DNA of 64,000 bases, taken from Portunus trituberculatus (lineage: Eukaryota; Arthropoda; Malacostraca; Decapoda; Portunidae). The DNA lies in contig NC_059299.1 in the NCBI RefSeq assembly GCF_017591435.1, forward strand, positions 10,713,223 to 10,777,222, given 5' to 3'. A program made the position numbers and the translations under genes. Positions 11,431 through 35,980 of this stretch are shown piece by piece. The notes under the pieces are model-generated. The model did no database searches. It saw only the letters and a program-made list of their open reading frames with translations, and was not told where the DNA came from. The number at the start of each line of letters is the position of its first letter. Position 1 is the stretch's first letter.

Positions 11431-12157
11431 TTAAAAATGGCTGTTTTTGTCCTTAGATTATTTGGTTGCCATATCTCACCTTTTCTGGCTTGCAGGGGCA
11501 GGTGTGGGGGTGAGATGGAAAAGGGGGAGGTTCTATTCTTTACTTTTTACCTTGGAAGAAATGTTAGCACTCTCGTAAAGAAACCGTCCTGCAAGCTCAC
11601 CTGGATTCCTGGCTCCCGGTTCGTAGCTTCTCCATCCTTCTATTTGATATGATGTCACATATATGGAACCATGCTATTGGTCAGCGAGAGAAAGAGAGAA
11701 TATGGTTATGAATAAGGGGATTGGAAAGAGAGAGCTTTCATTCCAATATTCATTTCCATATCTCTCTCTCTCTCTCTCTCTCTCACTCTCACTCTCACTC
11801 TCACTCTTACTCTCAAATCAGCTGGGTGGAGGAGCTGCTAAGGGGAAGCCAGGAATGACACGCGGGATGGTTTTCTTTTTGAGAGTGCCAAAATGTTGAC
11901 ACTTCTGTGAAATAGAAAAAACTTTCCCCCAAAACTTTCACAAGAAATAAACTTTTTCAAGCCAATTATATATGTACATGATTTATGTTCAATGTATGGT
12001 TTAAAAATGAGACTGACCAGTCACATACTTTAAAAAATTGAGTCATTTTCCCGACACAGGTCAAGAAAATAAATCCCAAGATGTGGCCATCTTACTTTCA
12101 CAGATTTGTGGAAATTTCCTGTGAAGTGGTAACACTGGTTGGAGTAAAATGATGTGG
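11431..12157. other. No gene; short TC/CACTCT repeat
   Basis: A TC run with CACTCT variants lies at about 11761-11813. The rest has only short ORFs without recognisable motifs. Confidence 0.5.
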
Positions 12158-12360
<203 letters not shown>

Positions 12361-12405
12361 ATTACCTTGCTTTCATGCCCATGTAGTGTACTATTGTTAC
12401 ACAGA

Positions 12406-12793
12406 AGAAAGGCTGAAGAAATTAAATCTACAAATGTTAACCTTTAAAATTATCAATGGAGGGTATAACAGAGATGTATGTTATTGTTTGTTTATGATGT
12501 AGGAAGGATTGGAAACTCAAGGACATGGAAAGAAAGTATTCAAGCAAGGAGCAAGATTAGACATCATAAAGTGTTTCTTTTGTAATAGAGTAGTGAATAG
12601 CTGTAATAGCCTCACAGAAAGTGTGGTAAATGCTGAATCAGTTTGTAAGTTTGAAAGAAAGTTAGATGATGCATGGAAAGATGAAGAACAAAGGTTTGAT
12701 TACACTGTAGAAATAGGGAGTCTCGATCACAGGTTTGACCACATGACCGTGAGATTGAAAATATGTAATTCAGAGCTGAAGTCACAGGTTTGA
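12406..12793 (+). pseudogene. CR1-like LINE polyprotein C-terminal fragment
   Basis: The reading frame gives ERLKKLNLQMLTFKIINGGY and, in another frame from 12509, VFKQGARLDIIKCFF, RVVNSCNSLTESVVN and FERKLDDAWKDE. This is the conserved tail of CR1-like RT polyproteins (LFKKGARLD, FF-NRVV-WNSLPE-VV, FK-LD). It is broken by at least one frameshift and lacks the catalytic RT core. Confidence 0.7.
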
Positions 12794-14173
12794 ATTGTCC
12801 TCCTCCAGGAGTCATCTGTGGGTTTCTGTGAGGAAATGATTTAGTCAGTTTATAGGCTCACCCAACCAACGTTTTTCTTATGTGGTTTACTTTTGTGGTG
12901 AGATGTAGGGGGCTGATTGATGTTTCATTGCAAATGGATATTTTTCAAGTTATGATTCTTTTAAACCTCTCATCCTCAACGATCTTGGGGGACCTGTAGG
13001 AAATCGGATGTTTTTGGGGGTAGGGTGAACATTAAAGCAACTAATAAGGCTGGCAAAAGATGTTGGAAATCAACAAAATCACACAAAAACCTCTGAAAAT
13101 ACATCAATAATACCTTTGACAGCGGAGGTGGTCACAGCAGTTGCTGCTAGCATTGTACTATTGGTGAGCAGCTTTGTCAAGGGTTATTCACCAAACCCAA
13201 CATTATAACCTAATAATGATTCACACTGGAAACATTGATGTCTGTTACTAAAGTTTGATTGCCCATGCCATAAAACACTTGATGGGCTCAGACACACTCA
13301 CCAACTCATAGTTATAAGTACAAGTACACACAGGAATGCCAGAGTGACTTAGGTTGAATGCAGAAGAGGCCAGAATGACCAGGACTGGAAGAAATATGAA
13401 CCAGAGTAACTTGTTATGGTGGTTCCGTGAATGCCCACCAAGGTTACTTATGTAACATAAATCAGTAAAGTTCACCATTCTCTTATTTTTTTTTTGGATA
13501 AAACTACTTAGTTAATGTTTATTTACAATCAGTCCTTGTCAGTAATGCATAACACAACTACATGTTATGGTAGTATACTCACTGTGCCTCATATTTATGA
13601 AATTTTTAGCATGACCAGGTACTATTGATTTGGTGCTATTGAAAATCAACTTATTGTGCAAAAAACAAGTTAATTGGAATTAGGTTAGGTTAGATTAAAG
13701 ATTGTTTTGGTTTTATTAGTGGGGAAATATAAACAGACCAATTTATTTTTTTTATTTTTTTTATTTATTTATTTATTTTTTTTTTTTTTTCTTAAAAATA
13801 AAAGGTTTCAAGTGGCTAATAAAAGACCTGTTGTAAATTTTTACCAAAAAAGGTATTATGGAAGTAACCTTAGCCTCTTCTCCTAAGGCTAGTTATTACA
13901 TTTTAGACATGATTAGATTTTCAGAATGTAATACAATATATCAATATCTGGAAACTTCTTAATAAAAGGCTGTTAAACATTAAGAAGAGTCGTGCAGCTC
14001 TGCTGTTTGTGTTTTGATGGCCATCATGTTCGTGATCTTGATTTTACTGTTAGCGTCTTAGTGTAACTAAACCTTAGCTACACATTGCATCTTGTTTGGT
14101 TAGGTTTATTTAGATGATGGTAGTGTATCAGTCATCACCATTCCTTCTCTTATATATAAGTACCATGTGTTTT
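12794..14173. other. No recognisable gene
   Basis: The DNA is AT-rich with T/A homopolymers near 13742-13800 and a TTAGGTTAGGTTAG motif near 13681. No coding region or clear transposon end is seen. Confidence 0.5.
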
Positions 14174-14330
<157 letters not shown>

Positions 14331-14971
14331 ACTTGTACTTCCTAAAATAACTCTCTCCTTCCTTTCACTCTCCCTTGAGATGTTGCCTCCCTTAGGGATT
14401 TCAACAGGTCACATTCTTTCTCTCTGTCTGACCTATTCTGATTTGCCAAGTTCTGCCACCTGATTGGTTCATTATTCTTATTTCTCATTGGCCCAGATCA
14501 CCCTATTTTAGGTTTCCCACTGGTCACTTTATTCCTCTATTTTTCTCCATCCTGATCTACATCATTTCATAAATAGGATCCTTGTCTCATTCAACACCTG
14601 CTCATCATTTTGCCTCATTCGGCATTCACTCTTTCACTTGCACCAGACTCTCACTTCATTCAAGACTCACTCATTTGGCACCTCATTCAGAACTAGCATG
14701 CTCACCTTCATCACCTTAATTAAATCAAGAAACTATTGTCAAGCTGTGCAGTAAATCTAGTATTATAATTTTCAATTTAAATCAAAATATCAAGTGTTCT
14801 ATCAAATTCGCTCAACTTGTAACACACAAATAATATTCCTCAAGCCTCCAGCCTCTCACTCCAAGCCACAAAGCTACCAAGAATTATCAATACAAGTTGT
14901 ATTGGCAGTGGATGATTCCTTCTTTGATACAGTGGTGGCAAGCTGTGACCTCAGTTTCTCATTAGTATAGT
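14331..14971. other. No recognisable gene
   Basis: CATTC-rich text at about 14590-14700 (repeated ACTCATT and CATTCA motifs) suggests a degenerate short tandem repeat. Nothing else was recognised. Confidence 0.45.
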
Positions 14972-15235
14972 AGGAAGACGGCCATGTGGATGTTGTGGAA
15001 GAGGAGTGGGAGCAAACTCAGTGTTGTGCACTGTGTGCAGTAAATGGTGTCACCAACAATGCTCAGATCTAAGGAATCTCAGAGGGCACAACTTAGTATG
15101 TCCAAGATGTGAACGTGAGGAAGAAGATTGTGGTGGCGGTGGTGATGACGAGGATGTTGGTTTGGAGGTGAATGGAGATGTGTTGGAGGAGGTACAACAG
15201 TTATGTTGCTTGGGAGATATGTTAAGGCACATCCA
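14972..15235 (+). pseudogene. RTE-like LINE fragment with a cysteine-rich segment
   Basis: The frame gives RPCGCCGRGVGANSVLC, then TVCSKWCHQQCSDL and VCPRCE, and later GDVLEEVQQLCCLGDML. RTE-like or related LINE polyproteins carry this cysteine-rich stretch after the RT palm, followed by the thumb motif F-YLGDML. Both ends are missing. The fragment at 41465-42000 would correspond to what follows LGDML. A PHD-finger host gene is a weaker alternative because of the LGDML context. Confidence 0.65.
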
Positions 15236-15329
15236 CACTTGTTGCATTTCCACGTATCATATCATTGTTGCGTAGCAGTGTGGACAGGATAGCATTGCAC
15301 CGTTGCATGTCAAAATATGATGCTGTAAT

Positions 15330-15954
15330 ACTCTGCTAAACGAACGTTTGTCTAACGAATTTCCGGTTTAACATGCTATATAAAGTTAGACCAAAAAGTC
15401 TGCATAACGTACCTTATCCGTTTTAGCGAATTTTCTGGGTTCAAATTTGCCAGGTGAGGGACCGAACGCTTCAGCTTCGCTGTGATTGGCTGGCTCCCCG
15501 CCTGTCTTTAGCGCTCCTGGTGCTGGTATTGGCTGCCTCTGTCTCACTCTCTCCCGCTCCGCAGTACGAAGAGGTTGCCCTGTATTTCTGCTCTGCTTAA
15601 CGTGTTTTTGCGACTTAACACGTTACCTGCATTAGTGCAATATGCTAAACTCTGCCTCACTGCGGTGAACTTTGATCCGCTCCTGCACAAATTACAGTGG
15701 AGCTATCAGTGAGAGAATTTGTACGTAGCTCCTCTAACTTCCAATGACTCATATGACATCATAAAAGTAGTGGTACATCGGTGGCCCAATACACTGCAAA
15801 ACATATATATAATTTTTTTTTAACCTGTGTGGTATGTTGAGGACCAGCCCAGAACACATCCCCCTGTATCCATTATTTCCTATGGAGAAATTATATCCAC
15901 TTAACGAATTTTCACTCAACGAACAGCTTTGACACCCCCTATCCCGTTCGTTAA
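15330..15954. mobile_element. Tigger-like MITE fragment
   Basis: The left side holds GCTAAACGAACG and TAACGAATTTCCGG, and the right side TTAACGAATTTTCACTCAAC and CCCGTTCGTTAA. These AACGAA/TTCGTT-rich ends look like inverted repeats of Tigger/pogo MITEs. The right end stops at the TTAA (15951-15954) where the piggyBac-like element begins, so the terminal bases are displaced. Confidence 0.5.
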
Positions 15955-16218
15955 CCCCTTCAATACGGTGACGCCTATGTAGGCGTCATGAAGCCCCAGT
16001 AGCAAATACGGTGACGCCTACGTAGGCGTCATATTTCTTTTCTGAGCTTTCTTCAGTTCAGTTGTCCCGTATAGTGTGTTGGATACCAACTGCACACGCC
16101 GTATGCTGTCTTTGAAATCCTAGTGCTCCTCCCACCATCCTTGTCTCCACCAATCGTTAAAGATAAGCTACATGCGTCCCGCCTTGTGTCTAAAATTACC
16201 CAATGGCATAGACTGTTC

Positions 16219-16336
<118 letters not shown>

Positions 16337-16429
16337 CCCATCTCCCTTTCCTCCCTCCCCATCTCCCTTCCCTCCATCCCCCTCTCCCTCTCGAAAGATA
16401 AGTTACATGTGTCCCGCCTTGTAACATTG

Positions 16430-19597
<3,168 letters not shown>

Positions 19598-19605
19598 CAC
19601 ACACA

Positions 19606-19996
<391 letters not shown>

Positions 19997-20006
19997 ACAA
20001 ATTTTC

Positions 20007-20094
<88 letters not shown>

Positions 20095-20162
20095 CTTCCT
20101 TTTTCTTCCTCTCGAAAGATAAGCTACATGCATCCCGCTTGTGTCTAAAATATTAGCAAATG

Positions 20163-20241
<79 letters not shown>

Positions 20242-20484
20242 TAGTGTTTCATGACAGAGGGTTGAAAAATAAAACTGTAAGGAAGTTTCATCCTCATTGC
20301 TTATCTTGTTCCACTGGCTCAGAAAACAAGTTTGAACAAGTTTCAGCCTGATTGGAAAATATTTAGGGTCCCGAGAATTTACATTCGTCAGCCTATCATA
20401 TCTACCGCTTAGTCTGGTTGTAGGCTTCACAGAGAGGTTAGTGTCTCTGTGTGTGTGTTTTCCATAATAATTGTTATATAAATT

Positions 20485-20515
20485 ACACTGATGCATAAGT
20501 AATACCTATGCATCA

Positions 20516-20519
<4 letters not shown>
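20485..20519. other. Short perfect hairpin
   Basis: ACACTGATGCATA (20485-20497) and TATGCATCAGTGT (20507-20519) are exact inverse complements around a nine-base loop, immediately left of a TA array. A role is not apparent. Confidence 0.85.
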
Positions 20520-20614
<95 letters not shown>

Positions 20615-20715
20615 TACATAATTGGGTATGTATATAGCCTATTAATCATATAGTATATGTATCTATTTATCTATCTATCTATTCATTTATCTATTTATCT
20701 ATCTATCTATCTATA
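20518..20715. repeat. (TA)n and (TATC)n arrays
   Basis: TA repeats fill about 20518-20611, and TATC/TATT tetranucleotides about 20658-20714. Confidence 0.95.
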
Positions 20716-20879
20716 TGGATTTCACGATGCAGAAATTAAATGCTGGACACTGTGTATGCATTGAATGCATAAGGAACACCACCTGTCAGATAGAATCAAG
20801 GGGTTATCATTTGACACACATCATCGAACACTGGAATTCATGCAGGTGCCTGCACCAAGATTGAGGGACTTGAGAAACA

Positions 20880-21923
20880 ACTTCTATACCTAGCATGCAG
20901 GCATCACATTTATGAAATTGTTCTAGCCAAAGCCTTCCACCTCTCAATGGGCCCCACCACTGGGCCTAATATTGAAATCTTTAAAAGACTCAAGAATCAG
21001 TGGAATGAAATCGATAGGTTGACAACTAGCTGCACTATTGAACCTCTTCAGGGTCTCAGGGACAAAACTATTCTTATTGTGAGAAAATTTTTGCTATCTG
21101 TCAGCAGCGGGATGACTATAAAGAGCTTCTTCAGCTGGTCCTTCTCTTTCTTGGGAAGAGACTACTGTTAATGTGCCTCTCCGAAGCCAGGAGCATATCA
21201 CAATGCACGGTGGATGGCAAAGGCTATCTATGCATTGAAGCTATACCTTTACAAGACCAATTCAAGATGACGGAGTTGGAACTTAAAGGTGTCACAGAAA
21301 TCTGCCTTTTGTTGCCCTGGCCTATGCAAAGGCTTGGTGTCATGCACCAAGAGCAGAGCAGGCTCCAGCTGTTGATCTGGAGTTTTGCAAGACATGGAAA
21401 CATTACAAGAAGAAGGAGTGATCATCACTGTTGCCAAGGAAGCACAAGCAGCCATGAAGCGACATTTGTGGTACCTCTCAGAGGCACTGGTTGGCTTGGA
21501 ATTCTTTGATAAAAACTTAACCAAGAGGAAAAAGAAGAATGCAAGATAACCTATTAAAGCCAGCACTGAAGAAAGTAGCAAAAGTATTGAGGGAAAAACA
21601 TCCTTGGCTCATTTAAAGAAAAAACGTTATCTGATTTTGTAACCTCGAGGACGATGGATCTGTTTACCACACTCTCAACATTGATGATGCCTTTACTCAA
21701 AATCCTCCTGTCTTGGGAAAGTGACTCAAAGTACCTTGAAGGTCAAGCCAAGGTCCATGACCTGGCTGTGGTTAATGATTTGGCTGAACGGGGGATAGCT
21801 CTTATCAAAAAGTTCAATTCCACATTAACAACAAAAGAAGAAGACAAACAGTTCTTATTGAAAGCAGTCTTTAAGCACAGAAAAGAATTTCCAAAGAAGC
21901 AAAAGGCAGAAATAATGAAGTAA
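20880..21923 (+). pseudogene. Degraded transposon-encoded protein with RDDY/ARWMAK/WYLSE motifs
   Basis: Across several frames I read LACRHHIYEIVLAKAFHLSM, MGPTTGPNIEIFKRLKNQW, QRDDYKELLQLVLLFLGR, ARWMAKAIYALKLYLY and HLWYLSEALVGLEFFD. The last part (21654-21923) is KVHDLAVVNDLAERGIALI with a lysine-rich end. From memory, this motif series recurs in multicopy uncharacterised arthropod and cnidarian proteins. Its place between TIRs suggests a transposase or accessory protein. Frameshifts occur near 21120, 21170, 21290 and 21600. I cannot assign catalytic residues. Confidence 0.6.
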
Positions 21924-22172
21924 CTATATGAGACTGCTTTCTTTATAATTTTGTACTTTATGTGTGCTCTCTGGCCAATTATTCTTTTGTTAGGAAAATA
22001 AAGCAGCAATTATTTATAAAAAAAAGTTTTTTTCATGAAAACCTTAATTTCTCGGGACCCTTAATTTTTATCATAGGAGGGTAGATTTAGGAGAGGGATG
22101 ATATTTTGGCAAGAGGAACTCAGGCATGTATGAGGAACAAATATCTGATATTGTCTGATTTTATGAAACACC

Positions 22173-26099
<3,927 letters not shown>

Positions 26100-26106
26100 T
26101 ATATGG

Positions 26107-27822
<1,716 letters not shown>

Positions 27823-27900
<78 letters not shown>
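27823..27900. repeat. (TA)n array
   Basis: TA repeats with one GTATAT variant separate the truncated Tigger-B copy from the Penelope-like element. Confidence 0.93.
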
Positions 27901-30503
<2,603 letters not shown>

Positions 30504-31025
30504 TAAGTCCTCGTTATACGATACAAATGCGTTCCTGAAAACCTTACCGCATATCAAATTTACCATATACCGAACCCATTATAACATGTAATAATAGGGA
30601 ATGCGTTCCAATATGTCAAAAGTCACCCCTACAGAAATGAAAATACATGAAAATAATCATTAAAAAAAATAGATAAATAAAGTACTGCACAAAAAAAAAA
30701 AAAAAATAAACAGGAAATGTTTTTTATATACCTTTCAATCGCCATGTATTCTATCAGATGATGTCCTTCCTGAGGCTAAAGGACAGTAGGGATTTCAGCC
30801 CTTACTCATCTTCTGCCAAGTGGGCAGACGAGGATAAGACGTCGTCGTCTGCACTGTCAGAAGCACAGATATAGAAGGGCCAACTGTAGCAGGGTCGGCA
30901 CGTTTCAATGATTTGAAGAAAGTGGATATTGAGGAAGGGCCGGCTGTAGCAGGGTCGGCAGGTGTGAAAGAGACAGCATATCTGACTGGCTTGAAGAACG
31001 AGTAGATGGAGGACTGTTTGGTTTT

Positions 31026-31803
31026 TCATGTTTTTTCATCATAGATTTCTTGATAAATCTTGACACTTTTCTCTACGTCATGAGCCACTTTGCTACTCCT
31101 GGCAGGATTTGGGTCACATTCCTTCAGGGTTTCCAGAGCTTTTTTTTTTGTACCACTTAGACATTCTCTAAAAGTTTTGATGTCCAGGCCACGCACAGGT
31201 TCTTCTTCCTTGTTTCCCTCTTTTTCTGCCTCCTGTGATGCCTTGTCTAGCTCGATAAGTTCATCATTTGAGAGAGGTTCAGCAAAGCTTTCCAAAAAAT
31301 CTTGAACATCATCATCAACTTCATTTACTATGTCATTTCTGATCGCACCGATGTTGTCTTCAGCGAAGCCTGGGAAGTCATGCGTGCATTCTGGCCATAC
31401 AGTCAACCCTCGGCTATCGCAGCTTCAGCTATCGCGTTTTATAGCTATCACGCACCCATGAAAAGCTGCTAGAATTTCATTATTGCGACCTCAGATGCCT
31501 GCTATCGCGCGCCCAGCTATGACGTCATGGGATATATGAGCGCTCATTGGACAAAACCGCCTTCTCGCCAAGATCAATTCGGCTATCGCGTTTTCAGCTA
31601 TGGCGCGGCTATTTCGGCCCCAATTGGGCGCGATAGACGAGGGTTAAGTGTACTTTATTCCACGCGAAGTTCATGGTAGACGTCTTCACTTCGTCCCAAG
31701 ATGACTTGATGTTATCTAAGCCGTTCTTGATGTTATACGACTTCCACCATTCACTGATAGTGGGCTTGCCAGGCCCATCTGTACCCTTTATCAGTTGCTG
31801 CAT
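31026..31803 (-). pseudogene. Tigger-A transposase C-terminal part, split by a MITE
   Basis: The upstream piece (31651-31803) reads ISEWWKSYNIKNGLDNI and SWDEVKTSTMNFAWNKV. The downstream piece (31026-31399) reads WPECTHDFPGFAEDNIGAI, FAEPLSNDELIELD and DIKTFRECLS. The first block, W-SY-I--A---I---W--V, is typical of the DDE-domain end of Tigger/pogo transposases. The catalytic core is not present. The 31400-31650 MITE interrupts at a TA. Confidence 0.75.
31400..31650. mobile_element. MITE with CTATCGC-type ends
   Basis: The ends CAGTCAACCCTCGGCTATCG and CGATAGACGAGGGTTAAGTG are imperfect inverted repeats with TA on both sides. The paralogous Tigger-A copy 2 shows the uninterrupted TATGGCCAGAATG site (near 44172). 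The 251-bp body is rich in GCTATCGCG-type motifs and has no ORF. It belongs with Tigger/mariner-type MITEs by ends and TA target. Confidence 0.82.
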
Positions 31804-32614
31804 GGTTCGCCGCTGGTAGTAGTAGGCTTTTAGTGTTTGCCATGATTATTATGAATATATTTGTGCTTACAATAGACCCTTTAATATTCCATTTATTCAT
31901 CTAATTAGTAATGCATGTAAGTAATATGTAATGAAGTTAAAAAAAAATGGGAGGAAGAGATAATAGGCTAATGGTCAAGTTAAAGTCAGTACTGTGAGTG
32001 GTGGGGAGGTGCGGCGTGGATGAAGTCGTCACCCCTGCTCCCCTGCGCTGGGCCCTCTCAGATGACATGAGCGGATATCGTATCTGTGAATTTTTCTTAC
32101 CCTATATCGAATCGAGGGTAGTAATTTCTAAATATTGTAACTGAGTTTACCAGATAAAGAACTACCATATAACGAGGACTTACTGTATGTTTATATATAT
32201 ATATATATATTGTTACGGCCCGCCCGTAACATGCATTACTACCATCACCTCCTCTGCTTGTTACCTCGTTCGCCACCTCTCCGCCTCCCCTTCCACGTCA
32301 CCGTCTCGTGAACCTTCCACGCCACCGTCTCGTGAACCTTCCACGTCACCGTTTCATGAAGCCCGGCTACTGTCCCGAAGTTGGATTCACGCGGCCCCTT
32401 TCGACTCAACCGAAAGTGTTGAGCCAGCTCTTGGTTTTCTGGATTGGCAGTTGAGATCCAAGCCTCAACCAGTGAACACAACGCCTCTTGGTTCTGCTGT
32501 GGGATCAACCATCACCCAGCATTTCACCACTGCGACACCGCATAAGTATCACTTCCCCTCGTCCGTGTTTTCCACATTGCCTCTATATAGGATTAGGATT
32601 ATTGTTAGGTATTA

Positions 32615-35600
32615 TTTTTTTTTTTTTTTTTTTTACATTACAAGGGCACTGGCCAAGGGCAAACAAAGTGTTGGAAAAAAAAAATCCCGCTGGTTGCCAG
32701 GCCCTGTTAAGAGGAAAGTAGAAAGAGAAAAAACCAAAAAATCTAAAAGGAGGGTCCAGTTAACGTAAGAGGTGTCTTGACACTCCTCTTTTGAAAGAGT
32801 TTAAGTCATAGGCAGGTGGAAATACAGACACAGGTAGAGAGTTCCAGAGTTTACCAGTGTAGGGAATGAAGGAGTGAAGATACTGGTTAACTCTTGCATT
32901 AGGAAGATGGACAGAATAGGGATGAGAAGAAGTAGAGAGTCTTGTGCAGCGAGGCCGCAGGAGGGGAAGGCATGCAGTTAGCAAGTTCAGAAGAGCAGAC
33001 AGCATGAAAACAGCGGTAGAAGACAGATAAAGATGCAACATTGCGGCGGTGACTTAAAGAATCAAGACAGTCAGTTAGAGGAGAAGAGTTGATAAGACGA
33101 AAAGCTTTAGATTCCACCTTGTTTAGTAAAGCTGTGTGTGGATCCCCAGACATGAGAGCCATACTCCATACACGGGCGGATAAGGCCCTTGTACAGAGCA
33201 AGCAGCTGGGAGGGAGAGAAAATGGACGAAGACGCCATAGGACACCTAACTTCTTGGAAGCTGATTTAGCAAGAGTAGAGATGTGAAATTTCCAGTTTAG
33301 ATTTTTAGTGAAGGATAGACCGAGTGTGTTTAATGTAGAGGAGAGGGAAGTTGAGTGTTATTGAAGAAGAGAGGATAGTTGTCTGGAAGGTTATGTCGAG
33401 TAGATAGTTGTAGAAATTGAGTTTTGAGGCATTGAACAAAACCAGGTTTTCTCTGCCCCAATCAGAAACAAGTGAAAGATCAGAAGTTAGGCGTCCTATA
33501 GCATCTCGCCTTGAGTCATTTAATTGTTGTTGGGTTGGGCGTCTGTTGAACGCTGTTGAATAATGCAAGGTGGTATCATCAGCATAGGAGTGGATAGGGC
33601 ATTGAGTCAGATTTAGGAGATCATTGATGAATAATAGAAAGAGAGTGGGTGATAGGACAGAACCCTGTGGAACACCACTGTTGATAGTTTTAGGGAAGAA
33701 CAGTGACCGTCTACTACAGCAGCAATAGAACGATCGGAAAGGAAACTGGAGATGAAGGTACAGAGAGAAGGATAGAATCCGTAGGAGGGTAGTTTAGAAA
33801 TTAAAGATTTGTGCCAGACTCTATCGAAGGCTTTCGATATGTCAAGGCCGACAGCAAAGGTTTCACCGAAGTCCCTAAAAGAGGATGACCAAGATTCAGT
33901 TAGGAAAGTAAGAAGATCACCAGTAGATCTGCCTTTACGGAAACCATACTGGCAATCAGAGAGAAGGTTGTGAGCTGATAGATGCCTCATTATCTTCCTA
34001 TTAAGGATAGACTCAAAGGCTTTAGAAAGGCAGGAAATCAAAGCTATAGGGCGGTAGTTAGAAGGATTGGAGTGGTCACCTTTTTTAGGGACAGGTTGAA
34101 TGTGAGCAAACTTCCAGCAAGAAGGATAAATAGAAGTAGAGAGACACAGATGAAAGAGTTTGACCAGGCAGTGAGCGAGTTCGGAAGCACAGTTTTGAGA
34201 ACAACAGGAGGGACTCCATCCGGACCGTAAGCCTTCCGAGAATCAAGGCCAGAGAGGGCCAGGAAAACGTCTTTATAAAGAATTTTAATTTTAGGGATGA
34301 AGTAGTCAGAGGGTGGAGGAGTAGGAGGAATATGCCCAGAATCATCCAAAGTTGAGTTGGTAGCAAAGGTTTGAGCGAAGAGTTCAGCTTTAGAAAAAGA
34401 AGAGACAGCTGTAGAGCCATCTGGATGAAGTAAAGGAGGGAAAGACGAAGAAGTAAAGTTGTTAGAGATATTATTGGCTAGATGCCAGAAATCTCGAGAG
34501 GAGTTAGAATTGGAAAGACTTTGACATTTTCTATTGATGAAAGAGTTTTAGTAAGTTGGAGAATAGATTTGGCATGATTACGGGCAGAAATATATAGGGC
34601 ATGAGTTTCAGCAGTTGGATGGCTACGGAACCGTTTGTGAGCCGCCTCTCTATCATTGACAGCACGAGAACAAGCAGAGTTAAACCAAGGCTTTTTAGCT
34701 TTAGGGTTAGAGAAAGTATGAGGAATGTATAGCTCCATGCCAGAGATAATCACCTCTGTTATGCGCTCGGCACAAAGAGAAGGATCTCTGACATGAAAAC
34801 AATAATCATCCCAAGGAAATCAGAATAGTACTGCCTTAGTTCCTCCCACTTAGCAGAGTTAAAATGCCAGAAGCACCTCCGCTTAGGCGGGTCCTGAGGC
34901 TGCACTGGAGTGATAGAACAGGTAGCGGAAATTAGATTGTGGTCGGAGGAGCCCAACGGAGAGGAAAGTTTAACAGAGTAAGCAGAAGGGTTGGAGGTTA
35001 GGAAAAGATCAAGAATGTTGGGCGTGTCTCCAAGGCGGTCAGGAATACGGGTAGGGAACTGCACTAGCTGCTCTAGGTCATGAAGGATAGCAAAGTTGAA
35101 GGTTTGTTCACCAGGTTGGTCAGTGAAAGAAGATGAAAGCCAAAGCTGGTGGTGAACATTGAAATCCCTAAAATGGAGATCTCAGCAAAAGGAAAGTGAG
35201 ATAAGATGTGCTCCACCTTGGAAGTCAAATAGTCAAAGAATTTTACATAGTCAGAGGAATTAGGTGAGAGGTATACAGCACAGATGAATTTAGTTAGAGA
35301 GTGACATTGAAGTCTTAGCCAGATGGTAGAAAATTCTGAAGATTCAAGATTGTGGGCACGAGAGCAAGTGGTGTCGTTACGCACGTATGCGCAACATCCA
35401 GCTTTGGATTGAAAATGAGGATAGAGCAAGTAGGAGGGAACAGAAAAGGGGCTGCTGTCAGTAGTCACAGACAACTGTGTTTCAGTTAGGAAGAGAAGAT
35501 GAGGTTTAGTAGAGGAGAGGTGGTGTTCCACAGATTGAAAATTAGAACGAAGGCCACGAATGTTGCAGAAATTGATAGTGAAAGTATTAGATGAAGTGTC

Positions 35601-35933
35601 AAGACACCCAAGGTCGACAGCAGAGGGCAGTCCGACCTGGGGACATTTATGGTCCCTCCCAGAGGGGACTCCGAGGCAGGGCGTGGTGAAGCCATTATTA
35701 AATTTTGATTTGAAGAGAGTGTAAAAGTGTAAGGTGTTGTAGTGTAGTGTAGGAAGTAGTAGAAGTTGTCTTTAGAGGGCAGGCTGCAGCTGCTCAATTG
35801 TATAAATGAGACCACAAAGGGAACCGGGAAGAGAGGACACGGGGAATCACTCAGTCTGCAGCACTGCCTACATCCCCGTAAGTACCTCTCCTGGAGTATT
35901 CCACCGGGCGGCAGGTGACTACTGCCTACTCCA
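32615..35933 (-). mobile_element. Jockey/I-type LINE, copy B, full length, inside the gypsy-B 5' LTR
   Basis: Nearly identical to copy A and of equal length, with the poly-A tail as a T run at 32615-32634 and the 5' end at about 35933. The 3' LTR (near 39129-39145) gives the empty site, GGTATTAAGTTGGGTTC, so any target duplication is short. The endonuclease DFN region, RT (DCQYGFRKGRSTGD, DISKAFDRVWH, SYADDT) and tail are all present but broken by one- or two-base indels, mostly at homopolymers. Confidence 0.9.
32760..35695 (-). pseudogene. LINE copy B endonuclease/reverse transcriptase polyprotein
   Basis: Segments are open in different frames: endonuclease start and middle (35073-35531), SDH-containing part (34759-35064), linker (34478-34753), RT fingers (34044-34349), RT palm (33613-34041), the SYADD region (33305-33600) and tail (32760-33201). 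Lesions partly differ from copy A: an extra-base region AVNDREAAHKRF is intact here but broken in A, while the segment near 34815 is broken here and intact in A. Confidence 0.85.
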
Positions 35934-35980
35934 CTAAATGGGTTCTTTATTGTTGTATTTATTACTGTGTTATATGTATA

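Larger units (their letters stand above)
20366..22060 (+). mobile_element. TIR DNA transposon of unresolved superfamily, TTA target duplication
   Basis: The ends GGGTCCCGAGAA (20366-20377) and TTCTCGGGACCC (22049-22060) are exact 12-base inverted repeats flanked by TTA on both sides. The 1,695-bp element carries TA and TATC arrays (20518-20715), a hairpin at 20485-20519 and a degraded coding region (20880-21923). AATAAA lies near 21999. A three-base TTA duplication recalls PIF/Harbinger, but the peptide does not look like a Harbinger nuclease. Confidence 0.7.

Noticed and set aside
14972..15235. A PHD-finger host gene
   Set aside because: The cysteine segment is followed by GDVLEEVQQLCCLGDML-like text, which belongs to LINE reverse transcriptases.
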